Below, piece after piece: positions 45,211 through 53,637 of a DNA stretch of 61,833 bases (its first letter is position 1; every line of letters starts with the position of its first letter). The notes under the pieces are model-generated. The model worked only from the letters and a program-made list of their open reading frames with translations. It made no database searches and was not told where the DNA came from. This DNA comes from an uncultured Peptococcaceae bacterium (GTDB lineage: Bacteria; Bacillota; Peptococcia; Peptococcales; Peptococcaceae): contig CAJUDO010000018.1 of the NCBI GenBank assembly GCA_910585405.1, forward strand, positions 1 through 61,833, given 5' to 3'. A program made the position numbers and the translations under genes.

Positions 45211-46203
45211 TTATTTTTGTAACCAAGGCATTTTGTCTCTTAATTCTTTCCCTACTTTTTCAATCTGATGATCTGCTACAATGGCACGCATACGATTAAA
45301 GGACGGACGGCCTGCCTGATTTTCCAGAATCCAGTTCTTTGCAAATACACCGGTCTGAATATCATTCAGAATCCGTTTCATTTCCTGTTTGGTTTCTGCA
45401 GTGACAACACGAGGTCCGCTTACATAGTCGCCATATTCTGCAGTATCACTTACAGAATAATGCATGTATTCCAAGCCGCCTACATACATCAAATCTACAA
45501 TCAGTTTCAATTCATGGAAGCATTCGAAGTAGGCGCTTTCCGGCTGATAACCTGCTTCCACCAGAGTTTCAAATCCTGCCTGTACCAATGCACTGATTCC
45601 GCCGCACAGGATTGCCTGTTCGCCAAACAAGTCTGTTTCTGTTTCTTCTTTGAATGTAGTCTGCAATACACCAGCTCTGGTACAGCCCACTGCTCTGGCA
45701 AATGCCAATGCAATATTTTTGCAGTTGCCAGTAGCATCCTGCTCCACTGCCACCAAGCCTGGAACGCCAGTACCTTGCTGTACCGCTTTGCGGAAGCTGT
45801 GGCCTGGAGATTTTGGCGCTACCATAAATACATCCACATCGGCTGGCGGTACAATCTGTTTGAAATGAATATTGAACCCATGGGAGAAACTTAACGCTTT
45901 CCCTGCTTTCATATGTGGAGCGATTTCATTGCGATATACTTCTGCCTGTTTTTCATCAGGAATTAATACATGAATGATATCAGCTTTCTCAGCAGCTTCT
46001 GCTACCGTCATAACCTGCAGGCCGTCTTCTTCTACTTTAGCCCATGTTTTACTGCCCTTGCGCAGACCAACGATTACCTGCATTCCGGCATCACGCAGAT
46101 TTTGTGCCTGTGCATGCCCCTGGCTGCCATAGCCGATCACTGCGATTGTTTTTCCATTCAAATATTCCAAATTTGCATCCTGATCATAATACATAATTGC
46201 CAT
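45211..46203 (-). CDS. ilvC: ketol-acid reductoisomerase
   Basis: 330-residue class I KARI, second common step of Val/Ile synthesis. The NADPH site is AVIGYGSQGHAQAQNLRDAG with VGLRKGSKTW. Mg ligands lie in ETETDLFGEQAILCGG and later Glu positions. GGAGGA is 8 nt before the ATG at 46203; a TTG two codons upstream is not needed. A 564-bp spacer with unusual structure separates it from ilvN, although both read in the same direction. Confidence 0.95.
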   Translation of the reverse strand: MAIMYYDQDANLEYLNGKTIAVIGYGSQGHAQAQNLRDAGMQVIVGLRKGSKTWAKVEEDGLQVMTVAEAAEKADIIHVLIPDEKQAEVYRNEIAPHMKAGKALSFSHGFNIHFKQIVPPADVDVFMVAPKSPGHSFRKAVQQGTGVPGLVAVEQDATGNCKNIALAFARAVGCTRAGVLQTTFKEETETDLFGEQAILCGGISALVQAGFETLVEAGYQPESAYFECFHELKLIVDLMYVGGLEYMHYSVSDTAEYGDYVSGPRVVTAETKQEMKRILNDIQTGVFAKNWILENQAGRPSFNRMRAIVADHQIEKVGKELRDKMPWLQK

Positions 46204-46304
46204 TTTCAATTCCTCCTAAAATTTTTTATAAAAATTTATCTATAAACAAAATTGCTTTTGCCTACAATCACATATTGCCTTCGGCGACCTACTTTGGTTT
46301 TTTT

Positions 46305-46436
46305 GCTATCCTTTGCCCATCCCTCCGTGGCTTCGGACATCGCCTTGCCTGTGCAGCTTCGCTGGACTCGCGTCCACCGCGCTTTGCACAGCCTGTGGCG
46401 CTATCCGCCCCAAGTCGGAATTTTGGCAAAGATAGC
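46305..46436 (-). other. structured 132-nt element (candidate RNA or mobile foldback repeat)
   Basis: Nested pairings are visible: GCTATCCTTTGCC (46305-46317) with GGCAAAGATAGC (46425-46436, one bulge); CGGA and CGCC (46334-46337, 46341-46344) with GGCG and TCCG (46397-46400, 46404-46407) around a symmetric internal loop; CTGTGCA (46349-46355) with TGCACAG (46385-46391); and GGAC-GCGA-GTCC on the minus strand (46364-46375), closed by a GNRA tetraloop. It is much more GC-rich than its flanks and does not code for a recognisable protein. No known RNA family was recognised. Confidence 0.55.
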
Positions 46437-46542
46437 GGGAAATATTTAAAACCATAAAACGGTAGTAACTACCCTGTTCTATGCTTCATGCAATTCGATA
46501 GAAAACGCTATTTTTCTATTGTCTTCTGTCTGCTTTCTTTCC

Positions 46543-46582
46543 AAAAACGCCGCTTTTTTTGTATCTGACTAGGCGGCTTTTT
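46543..46582 (-). terminator. possible terminator in the ilvN-ilvC gap
   Basis: AAAAAcGCCGC (46543-46553) pairs with GCGGCTTTTT (46573-46582) with one bulged base. On the minus strand the stem ends in T5. It could lower expression of ilvC and ilvB1 relative to ilvB2 and ilvN. Confidence 0.45.
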
Positions 46583-46640
46583 GCAAAGTCGCGATGCGTG
46601 CTTCGTAAACACCAGCACCAATCAAAAACACCACCCATTC

Positions 46641-46765
46641 CGGAGACGCAGGATTTTTTGCTTTTGGGAAGGCGGCTTTTGATTTTTGAAGCGACGCGTA
46701 CTCAATGTACGCAAGGCGTAAAAATCAAAAACAACGCACCCAAAAATGAAAAAGACCAGTCTCCG
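46641..46765. repeat. 125-nt long foldback element beside ilvN
   Basis: Outer arms CGGAGAC (46641-46647) and GTCTCCG (46759-46765); a long imperfect T-rich/A-rich stem; then TTTTGATTTTT (46677-46687) with AAAAATCAAAA (46720-46730); and a tip stem GCGTAC/GTACGC (46696-46701, 46707-46712). A partial unit starting AGGCGGCTTTT occurs at 46571 and again at 46670. It ends 3 bp before the ilvN stop codon. It looks like a miniature foldback repeat or a structured RNA. Confidence 0.5.
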
Positions 46766-46767
46766 CC

Positions 46768-47253
46768 CTATTTATCCTTGGGACTGCGTACCATCGCCGA
46801 TATCCCCGTCTTCACAATCTCCTGAATCCCAAAGGGCTGCAGGGATTTCAAGATTGCTTCAATTTTGGATTCATCACCAGTTGCTTCGATAATCAAGGAC
46901 CGGCGGCCGATATCAATAATTCTTGCGCGGAAAATGTCCATCAGTTGAATAATTTCGCCCCTTGTATCTCTGTCAGCAGCTACCCGCACCAGCAGTAACT
47001 GGCGGCATACGGTATCGTCATTTGTCAAATCGTTTACCTTAATGACATCCACCAATTTATGTAGCTGCTTCGTCACCTGCTCAATTGTTCTTTCATCTCC
47101 ATCTACTACAATGGTCATTCTGGAGATTGCTTTATCCTCCGTATCACTTACGACCAGGCTGTCGATGTTATAGCCTCTTCTGGAGAACAGGTTTGCTACC
47201 TTGGCCAGCACACCGGGATTATTTTCTACTAAAACTGCTACCTTATGCTTCAT
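46768..47253 (-). CDS. ilvN: acetolactate synthase regulatory subunit
   Basis: 161 residues. An N-terminal ACT domain (HKVAVLVENNPGVLAKVANLF, the valine-binding strand-loop) precedes the C-terminal ALS_ss_C domain (RRSLIIEATGDESKIEAIL). GGGGGAG is just upstream of the ATG, and the ilvB2 stop lies 4 nt before it. It controls activity and valine feedback of the synthase, presumably partnering ilvB2 directly upstream. Confidence 0.94.
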   Translation of the reverse strand: MKHKVAVLVENNPGVLAKVANLFSRRGYNIDSLVVSDTEDKAISRMTIVVDGDERTIEQVTKQLHKLVDVIKVNDLTNDDTVCRQLLLVRVAADRDTRGEIIQLMDIFRARIIDIGRRSLIIEATGDESKIEAILKSLQPFGIQEIVKTGISAMVRSPKDK

Positions 47254-47257
47254 ATCG

Positions 47258-48931
47258 CTACTCCCCCACTACAATATCATCCAGCCCTTTACCGGCCGGT
47301 ACCATTGGATATACATCAGCATTTGCATCAATGCGAAAATCAATAAACCATCCTTCTTTTGAGGTCAATGCGTCTGCCAGCTTTTCGTCACACTGCTCCA
47401 GTGTATCTATACGCATATAATTCAAATCATACGCGTCTGCCAGCTTCGCCCAATCTGGCGCACTGTCCAAAATTGTTTCTGAATAGTTTTCATCATAAAA
47501 CATTTTCTGCCACTGATGTACCATGCCCAGAAAACCGTTATTCATCAGGCAAATTTTAATGGGCAGCTTGAACTTCTTCATGATCGCCAGTTCCTGCATG
47601 TTCATTTGGAAACTGCCGTCACCGGTAATAAGAATCACATTGCGCTCCGGAAAACCAAACTGTGTGCCAATGGCTGCCGGAAATCCAAAACCCATTGTGC
47701 CCAATCCACCAGAAGTAATAAACTGCCGCGGGCCGGCCACATTCAAAAATAATGCCGCCCACATCTGATGCTGCCCTACATCAGTCACCACAACAGTGTT
47801 TTCATCCACATAGCAGTCAATAAAGGCAAAGGTTTCTTTCGGCGGTAATACACTGCCCGCTGGAGATTTGATCTCATATCTGCTCTGCTGGACCTCTTCC
47901 ATCCACGCTTTATGATTACACTGCGGCAAAACTTCCATTAATGAATCCAAAAAGTCTGCACTGTCTGCCACCAATGGGAAATTCGGCGTAATGGTTTTTC
48001 CGATTTCTGCTGCATCAATGTCCACATGGATAATCATTTTGGCATTGGGCGCAAAACTGCTTACATTACTGGTCACCCGATCATCAAAACGCATCCCTAC
48101 TGCCAGCAGACAATCACAATGCTGCACTGTGTAATTGGCCTCTACTGTGCCGTGCATCCCCGGCATTCCCAAGTCATATGCATTTCCGCTAGGAAATACT
48201 CCTCGTCCCATCAATGTCGTAGCTACTGGCATGTCTGCCTGCTGCGCAATACAATACAGCTGGTCGCGGTTTTCCAGACGATTATTCACACCGCCGCCGA
48301 CAATCATCATTGGTTTTTCAGCATCTTTCAAATATTGCGCTACTTTCAGCACCTGTTCCTTATTCACCTGGCAAGGCTTATATTTCAGCACCACACGATT
48401 GCGCACGCTGCCATTGTCATATGCTACCTGTACATCCTGTACAAACACATCCTTAGGAATATCAATCACAACCGGACCAGGACGGCCTGTGCTGGCTACA
48501 TAGAACGCCTCTGCTACAATATCTGGCAATTGTGCTGCATCCGTCACCGCATAAGTGTGCTTGCAAATGGGCTGGCAAATACCTGTCATGTGTGCTTCCT
48601 GAAATCCATCCTTACCCAAAAGTTCTTTCACAACCTGACCCATAATGCATACCATCGGAATAGAATCCATATTCGCTGTTGCAATTCCTGTTACCAAATT
48701 GGTCGCACCCGGTCCTGACGTAGCAAAGCAAACACCTACTTTTCCAGTCGCTCTGGCGTAACCGTCTGCTGCATGGGCAGCGCCCTGTTCATGCCGAGTC
48801 AGAATATGTTTAATATTTGGAAAATGTTTCAACCGATCATATAATGGAATTACAACACCGCCTGGCAGACCAAACACCACATCTACACCGTGTGCTTCCA
48901 GACAATTTAATAATAAGTCCGCTCCTAACAC
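47258..48931 (-). CDS. ilvB: acetolactate synthase large subunit (ilvB2)
   Basis: 557-residue acetohydroxyacid synthase catalytic subunit. The catalytic Glu is in TRHEQGAAHAADGYARATGK, and the ThDP loop is GDGSFQMNMQELAI with NNGFLGMVHQW. The start is taken as GTG at 48931 (LGADLLLNCLEAHGVDV) after AGGAGG; the frame extends to 48970 but has no site there. It is the first gene of the reverse ilv cluster, reading from the promoter at 49091-49119. It differs clearly from ilvB1, so the pair is not a recent duplication. Confidence 0.92.
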   Translation of the reverse strand: MLGADLLLNCLEAHGVDVVFGLPGGVVIPLYDRLKHFPNIKHILTRHEQGAAHAADGYARATGKVGVCFATSGPGATNLVTGIATANMDSIPMVCIMGQVVKELLGKDGFQEAHMTGICQPICKHTYAVTDAAQLPDIVAEAFYVASTGRPGPVVIDIPKDVFVQDVQVAYDNGSVRNRVVLKYKPCQVNKEQVLKVAQYLKDAEKPMMIVGGGVNNRLENRDQLYCIAQQADMPVATTLMGRGVFPSGNAYDLGMPGMHGTVEANYTVQHCDCLLAVGMRFDDRVTSNVSSFAPNAKMIIHVDIDAAEIGKTITPNFPLVADSADFLDSLMEVLPQCNHKAWMEEVQQSRYEIKSPAGSVLPPKETFAFIDCYVDENTVVVTDVGQHQMWAALFLNVAGPRQFITSGGLGTMGFGFPAAIGTQFGFPERNVILITGDGSFQMNMQELAIMKKFKLPIKICLMNNGFLGMVHQWQKMFYDENYSETILDSAPDWAKLADAYDLNYMRIDTLEQCDEKLADALTSKEGWFIDFRIDANADVYPMVPAGKGLDDIVVGE

Positions 48932-49045
48932 TAAAAACAACACCTCCTGAAGAATTTCTGTATTTTGCACCCATCACTTTTTCAAGACAACTTTCAGTGC
49001 TACAGATATCATCACTACATTTCTTTATAAACTTACCTTCCATTC

Positions 49046-49077
49046 TGTATCATAACAGTTTTTTCTGTTATGATACA
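49046..49077. promoter_or_regulatory. perfect 13-bp palindrome just after the ilv promoter
   Basis: TGTATCATAACAG (49046-49058) and its exact complement (49065-49077) are separated by six T. It falls about 7 to 38 nt after the expected transcription start. It may be a repressor operator or a 5'-end hairpin. No T-box or leader-peptide pattern was recognised around it. Confidence 0.6.
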
Positions 49078-49090
49078 AGACATTGCAATT

Positions 49091-49119
49091 AGTATACACT
49101 TCCCTTTTTTAAATTGCAA
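49091..49119 (-). promoter_or_regulatory. promoter of the ilv operon
   Basis: On the minus strand -35 TTGCAA (49114-49119), 17-bp spacer and -10 TATACT (49091-49096). This implies a leader of about 150 nt before ilvB2. Confidence 0.65.
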
Positions 49120-49239
49120 CCGTCCAGCGTAAAAAATATATAAAAAAACCTAATACAGCAGTCTATGCAATTTTAGTATGCGAACACAACTCTTCCTTCG
49201 GAATTTCTTTTCCATTCACAATACGAAGCCGATCATACG

Positions 49240-49275
49240 AAAACACCGTATTTCTTTTACGAAATACAGTGTTTT
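49240..49275 (-). terminator. hairpin after the sulfatase gene
   Basis: A 15-bp stem AAAACACCGTATTTC (49240-49254) pairs with 49261-49275, with one wobble or mismatch depending on strand. It has little U-run. It lies 36 bp beyond the stop codon of the LTA-synthase-like gene. Confidence 0.5.
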
Positions 49276-49310
49276 CCATTCCGCAGCTATCATTTTTTAT
49301 TCTCTCACTG

Positions 49311-51302
49311 TCAGTCCTCACTATACAAATGAAACAGCTGCGACACATGTCTCTTATCATCGAAAAAATAATTATACTGTATAGCTTCATACCCCTTTAA
49401 CCATGCCGCTGTTTCTGTTTCCCCATCCCATATATGATCTTGCCCATCCTGGTCAATGTAGCCATGCACATTCATTGCCGGAATTTGTTGATGCAACTGT
49501 GTTAAATATTGTTGATACGCAGACATCTCCAATCCTGCAGTACGCAAAAGCAACGTGGACAAATAATTGACGCTGATAGTGCCATAGTTTTCTTCGGCAA
49601 TATCATAATTGGCCCAAAGGAAAAAAGGAACTTGATAACGTTTTTGCAGTTCCGTATGTGTTAACATATCCAAGGACTTACCAAACAATTCTTCCATAAA
49701 TTCTTCTTCTAATCTTGGCTGATGATCCCCAAAGAAAAGAATCAGTGTAGGCTCATCCACTTGCTGAAAATAAGCAAGCAATCGCTCTAGTGCTTCATCA
49801 GACGCACGCATCAATGAAAAATACTCTGCTGCCCCTGGATAGTTTCCCTGCGTGCCCTCTACCCTCACCCATTTGGGAATCCCAACAGTATCCAAAAAAT
49901 AACTGCCATGATTCTGAATAGTCACATTAAACAAGAACAGTGGCTTGTCCCCTTTTTCCTCAAACAACTGAATTACCGTATCATAATCACTTTCATCCGA
50001 TACAAAAGTGTCGCGCATATATTGAGGGTCTTCCATGTCTTCCTCTGTAAGAAATCGCTCAAATCCCAGATACGGATAGACCACATCCCTTCGCCAGCTG
50101 GTAGGCTTGCCGGGATGAAACGCAATGGATTGATAGCCCTGCTCCCGCATCGTCGTGGCCAAACTTTCCATTGGCTTCACAATCATCGTCTGATATACAC
50201 TCACACCTGGCGGTAAGAACTTCATCGTCATGCCGGTGAGAAACTCAAATTCTGTATTACAGGTTCCCCCGCCAAACGTACTCACCAACAATGTTCCCTT
50301 GATGGTATTTTCTTGCAGGTTCTCTGCAAAAGTCATATAAGGTGCACTGGTAGTAAAGTCACCCAGTACTCGCATATCTGCATAAGATTCATTCATAATG
50401 ACGATGATATTCGGCTTTTGCAATAATGTTGCCCCATCTTCTCGCTTCGTACCAACCGCAGCCGTCACGATTTTCTCCACCCACTCCGGCGAATATTGTT
50501 CCGGTTTTGATGGCTCAAGAAATTTGCCATTCATGGCCAGCACCAATATAGTGCCATTGTCCGTGCAACAAACCAACGGATTCCAGAAATTCATTTCTAA
50601 TTTATACTTTTCCCATAAATCATCACTGTAAAAATGCGTTACTGCTCCTGCCAAAAACGCAAACAGTACAATATTACCCACTGCAGTATACCAATAGCGC
50701 CGTTGAAAATGGAATTGCGCTTTAACCGCTAAGCTGACCACCAAAAACAAAATCCCGCCTGTCAACAATAACTCACTGTCCCATACAACAGCATAGTTCT
50801 CCGCCACATTCATGGCAGTGCCCGCCGAACGAATATCCGTCAATTGAAACGGAGTACCGCGAAAATCCAACAAGAAATGATTTACCGTACCCAACAGGTA
50901 AAAAAATATTGCACTACTGACAATAGAAAACCGATAGTGACTGGTAATAGCAAACAACAGAGCTGTCACTACCAAACACCAAAAATAGTTAAAACCAAAC
51001 AAATGAGGCAGCAGCCGCGCAGCATCCTGTCCCGCCAAAAGCTCCACAACATACACCTCTGCCACCGGCAGCAGCAACATCCATAAAAGCATCCACAGCC
51101 CATTTCCTATTTTATTCCACTCCACGCGTACCGACTGAGCGTAACAGCCTCCAACAACACAAAACAATACCAATGATAATGTATTTCCGCGCAATTGCCC
51201 GTCTGTCATAAAACAAGATAAATGACTCCACACCAGCACCATACTGCTTAAGAACAATACTCCTACAACTTCCAACCGCCTCTTTGACACCCACGAATAC
51301 AA
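49311..51302 (-). CDS. LTA-synthase-like membrane sulfatase
   Basis: 663 residues. About five N-terminal membrane helices (1-225) are followed by an extracellular sulfatase-fold domain. KPNIIVIMNESYADM gives the first metal ligand; TFGGGTCNTEFEFLTG carries the catalytic Thr and resembles the lipoteichoic acid synthase site; LFFGDHQPRLEEE supplies Asp and His. It transfers phosphoglycerol (or a related group) to a cell-surface glycolipid or polymer in studied homologues. The start is TTG at 51302 with AAGGAG 11 nt upstream. It is monocistronic; the polymer is unknown. Confidence 0.87.
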   Translation of the reverse strand: MYSWVSKRRLEVVGVLFLSSMVLVWSHLSCFMTDGQLRGNTLSLVLFCVVGGCYAQSVRVEWNKIGNGLWMLLWMLLLPVAEVYVVELLAGQDAARLLPHLFGFNYFWCLVVTALLFAITSHYRFSIVSSAIFFYLLGTVNHFLLDFRGTPFQLTDIRSAGTAMNVAENYAVVWDSELLLTGGILFLVVSLAVKAQFHFQRRYWYTAVGNIVLFAFLAGAVTHFYSDDLWEKYKLEMNFWNPLVCCTDNGTILVLAMNGKFLEPSKPEQYSPEWVEKIVTAAVGTKREDGATLLQKPNIIVIMNESYADMRVLGDFTTSAPYMTFAENLQENTIKGTLLVSTFGGGTCNTEFEFLTGMTMKFLPPGVSVYQTMIVKPMESLATTMREQGYQSIAFHPGKPTSWRRDVVYPYLGFERFLTEEDMEDPQYMRDTFVSDESDYDTVIQLFEEKGDKPLFLFNVTIQNHGSYFLDTVGIPKWVRVEGTQGNYPGAAEYFSLMRASDEALERLLAYFQQVDEPTLILFFGDHQPRLEEEFMEELFGKSLDMLTHTELQKRYQVPFFLWANYDIAEENYGTISVNYLSTLLLRTAGLEMSAYQQYLTQLHQQIPAMNVHGYIDQDGQDHIWDGETETAAWLKGYEAIQYNYFFDDKRHVSQLFHLYSED

Positions 51303-51464
51303 CGAATACTACGCTCCTTCCGTTCTCTCCTGTTTCGAATAAAAGTTAGATTTCAAACAGATTGCCAAGTATCTTATCCTCAAACAAGAAAATTCTTGTT
51401 GTTCCTCTATATTCTCTACAAGGCAGAATAAAAACAGTGTTCAAAAATTCTTGTTTTTCCAGAT

Positions 51465-52655
51465 TCAAGAAATAAATTCCATGAAGACCAGATTTCCCAG
51501 AACACGTCCTTCTTCTGTCAGCATATAAGCTTCTTCACTTTCCACAAGCCAACCCTTTTGTCGACAACGTTGCAGTGCATCTGCAAACACATCCCCCACC
51601 TTTTTTCCAAAACGCGCCGCAAACAGCTTTTTTGATAAACCACTCTGCATCCGCAGCGCCATAAATACCGTTTCCTCCATTTGCTCTGCCTCTGTCACTA
51701 CTTCTATCTGTGTCTCCGGCAAATTGCTTTCGACAACTTGTGCCGCATACTGCTCCAGCGTGAAACAATTATTCCACCGCATAGGACGAATCCAACTGCA
51801 CGCCCCCAATCCCAGACCTAAATAATTTTCTGTGCGCCAATATACCTGATTATGCCTACTGCAATAGCCCAGCCGCGCAAAATTGGAAATCTCATACTGT
51901 TGATACCCCTGTGCTTCCAACAGTTCCTGCGACAACCGATACATAGCCAGCGCCAACTCATCATCAAACTCTTCTATCTCTCCCGCCTGCAGCCACTGTG
52001 CCATCGGCGTTCCGTCTTCAATTTTCAATTGATACAATGACAGATGCTGCGTTTCCAGCGCCAATGCCTGTTCCAATGTGTGCCGCCATTGTGCCAGAGT
52101 CTGTCCGGGCAGCCCATACATGAAATCCCCATTGATATTGTCAAAGCCCGCCGCTTTCGCCATCCGCACCGCCTCCTGCGCCTGCGCAAAGCTATGGACC
52201 CGCCCCAACAAACGGAGCTGCTCCTCATTGTCGCTTTGTATACCCAGGGACAATCGATTAACCCCGCAATGCTTCATCAACCGCAATTTTTTCTCCGTCA
52301 ATGTGCCGGGATTGGCCTCTACTGTATATTCCACCAGTTCAGACGTCATCAAATGGTCCTGCACACCTCGCAAAACCTGCTCCAAAAGCTCCTCAGGCAG
52401 ACAAGTCGGTGTACCGCCCCCAATAAAAATACTTTTCGGCTCTATCCGATAACACTGCCTCGCCGCTCTCATTTCCTGCAAAAGAAGCTGTACATATCGC
52501 TCCATCTCCGCCGGCCGGGCAAAGCTCAAAAAATCACAGTAATTACATTTTTTCAAACAAAAAGGAATATGTATATAAACAGCCTCCACCGGCTCTCTCG
52601 CAGCCTGCGAGGCAAAAATCGTACGCAAAAGCCCTTTAGATTGCTTCAACTTCAT
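51465..52655 (-). CDS. hemW: HemW-type radical SAM heme chaperone
   Basis: 396 residues, related to oxygen-independent coproporphyrinogen oxidase HemN but with the HemW-type single N-terminal cluster motif. YIHIPFCLKKCNYCDF is the CxxxCxxC motif, GGGTPTCLP binds SAM, and VNRLSLGIQS follows. HemW proteins transfer heme rather than oxidise coproporphyrinogen. GAGGAGAG precedes the ATG. The N-terminal extension of about 25 residues is slightly longer than usual. It is separate from the prmA-rsmE pair by 233 bp. Confidence 0.9.
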   Translation of the reverse strand: MKLKQSKGLLRTIFASQAAREPVEAVYIHIPFCLKKCNYCDFLSFARPAEMERYVQLLLQEMRAARQCYRIEPKSIFIGGGTPTCLPEELLEQVLRGVQDHLMTSELVEYTVEANPGTLTEKKLRLMKHCGVNRLSLGIQSDNEEQLRLLGRVHSFAQAQEAVRMAKAAGFDNINGDFMYGLPGQTLAQWRHTLEQALALETQHLSLYQLKIEDGTPMAQWLQAGEIEEFDDELALAMYRLSQELLEAQGYQQYEISNFARLGYCSRHNQVYWRTENYLGLGLGACSWIRPMRWNNCFTLEQYAAQVVESNLPETQIEVVTEAEQMEETVFMALRMQSGLSKKLFAARFGKKVGDVFADALQRCRQKGWLVESEEAYMLTEEGRVLGNLVFMEFIS

Positions 52656-52783
52656 TTCTCTCCTCTCGCTTTCAGCAAATTAAGTATAGCAAAGAATCTC
52701 CCTTCTGAAAAGACCGCGCATAGAAAAGGACCGTACTCCCCTATAGAACACTCCATTATATGGCGTAAATGCATCACGCAAAC

Positions 52784-52835
52784 AAAAAAAGAACAGCTGT
52801 CCCTGACCTGATTGGCTCCAGACACCCGTTCTTTT
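52784..52835 (-). terminator. rsmE terminator
   Basis: AAAAGAAC and GTTCTTTT arms (52787-52794, 52828-52835) with an inner TGTC/GACA stem end on the minus strand in seven T. Confidence 0.75.
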
Positions 52836-52888
52836 ACAATTACTATTTGACTTTATGCATGCACTGCAAAATAATTGACTGCTTTTCC

Positions 52889-53632
52889 CTACTCACTTTC
52901 ATATTCATAGTTGAGCATGGCCAGAGCTGCCATCCCCGCCGTTTCTGTGCGCAGAATGCGTTTTCCCAGACTGACAGTCACCGCGCCCGCTTCCCGCAGC
53001 TGCAAAACTTCTTCCTCTGACAATCCGCCCTCAGGGCCAATGACAAGATTAATCCTTTGGGGCGGTTGGGACAGGCTGCGCAAAACTCCTTTCATACTCT
53101 GCGTGTGCTCATCCTCCCACAGCACCAAAGTCAGCCCCTCATCCTGAGCCAACTGGGCCAGACATTGCTTCCAGGTAAAGTATTTATCTACAGTAGGCAC
53201 CTCAATTCGCTTGGATTGCTGGCTGGCCTCCTGGGCAATTTTCTGCCAGCGCTCCAATTTTTTCGCTGCTTTGCCGCTGTCCAGATGCACAATGGAGCGG
53301 CTGGTTTCTACAGGAATAATTTCACTGACGCCCAATTCGGTGCACTTTTGAATAATCAGCTCCAACTTGTCTCCTTTGGGCATCCCCTGATATAATACCA
53401 TCTGCAAATTGGTATCCTGCTGCTGTTCCAATCGCTCTACAACGCGTCCCTGCACCGCATCTTTGGTGAATTGCTCCAACTCTACTACATACACAAGTCC
53501 TGCTCCAGCGCAAACAGTCACCTGATCTCCCACGGACAGCCGCAGTACCGTACCCATATGATGGGACAGCTGAGCGCCAAAATAAACCGTATCTCCCTGC
53601 ACCGCTCCCGGCCCTACAAAAAATCTCCGCAT
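52889..53632 (-). CDS. rsmE: 16S rRNA m3U1498 methyltransferase
   Basis: 247-residue SPOUT methyltransferase. The N-terminal PUA-like domain starts RRFFVGPGAVQGD. The C-terminal knot carries LVIGPEGGLSEEEV and SLGKRILRTETA, the SAM-binding signatures. Start ATG at 53632 with GGGGTAGGCGG ahead; it is 5 nt after prmA, which indicates co-translation. The order prmA-rsmE is conserved in Firmicutes. Confidence 0.95.
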   Translation of the reverse strand: MRRFFVGPGAVQGDTVYFGAQLSHHMGTVLRLSVGDQVTVCAGAGLVYVVELEQFTKDAVQGRVVERLEQQQDTNLQMVLYQGMPKGDKLELIIQKCTELGVSEIIPVETSRSIVHLDSGKAAKKLERWQKIAQEASQQSKRIEVPTVDKYFTWKQCLAQLAQDEGLTLVLWEDEHTQSMKGVLRSLSQPPQRINLVIGPEGGLSEEEVLQLREAGAVTVSLGKRILRTETAGMAALAMLNYEYESE

Positions 53633-53637
53633 ACCGC

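Noticed and set aside
46197..46457. Two overlapping + strand frames (65-86 codons) in the ilvN-ilvC spacer
   Set aside because: They run through the nested stems of the structured element and have no ribosome site; open by GC-richness only.
48837..49043. A 68-codon minus-strand frame in the ilv leader, considered as a leader peptide
   Set aside because: It has no run of Leu, Ile or Val codons and overlaps the start of ilvB2; no terminator/antiterminator pair was found, so attenuation is unsupported.
48932..49090. T-box riboswitch upstream of ilvB2
   Set aside because: No T-box consensus loop or specifier stem was recognised; only the 13-bp palindrome is present.
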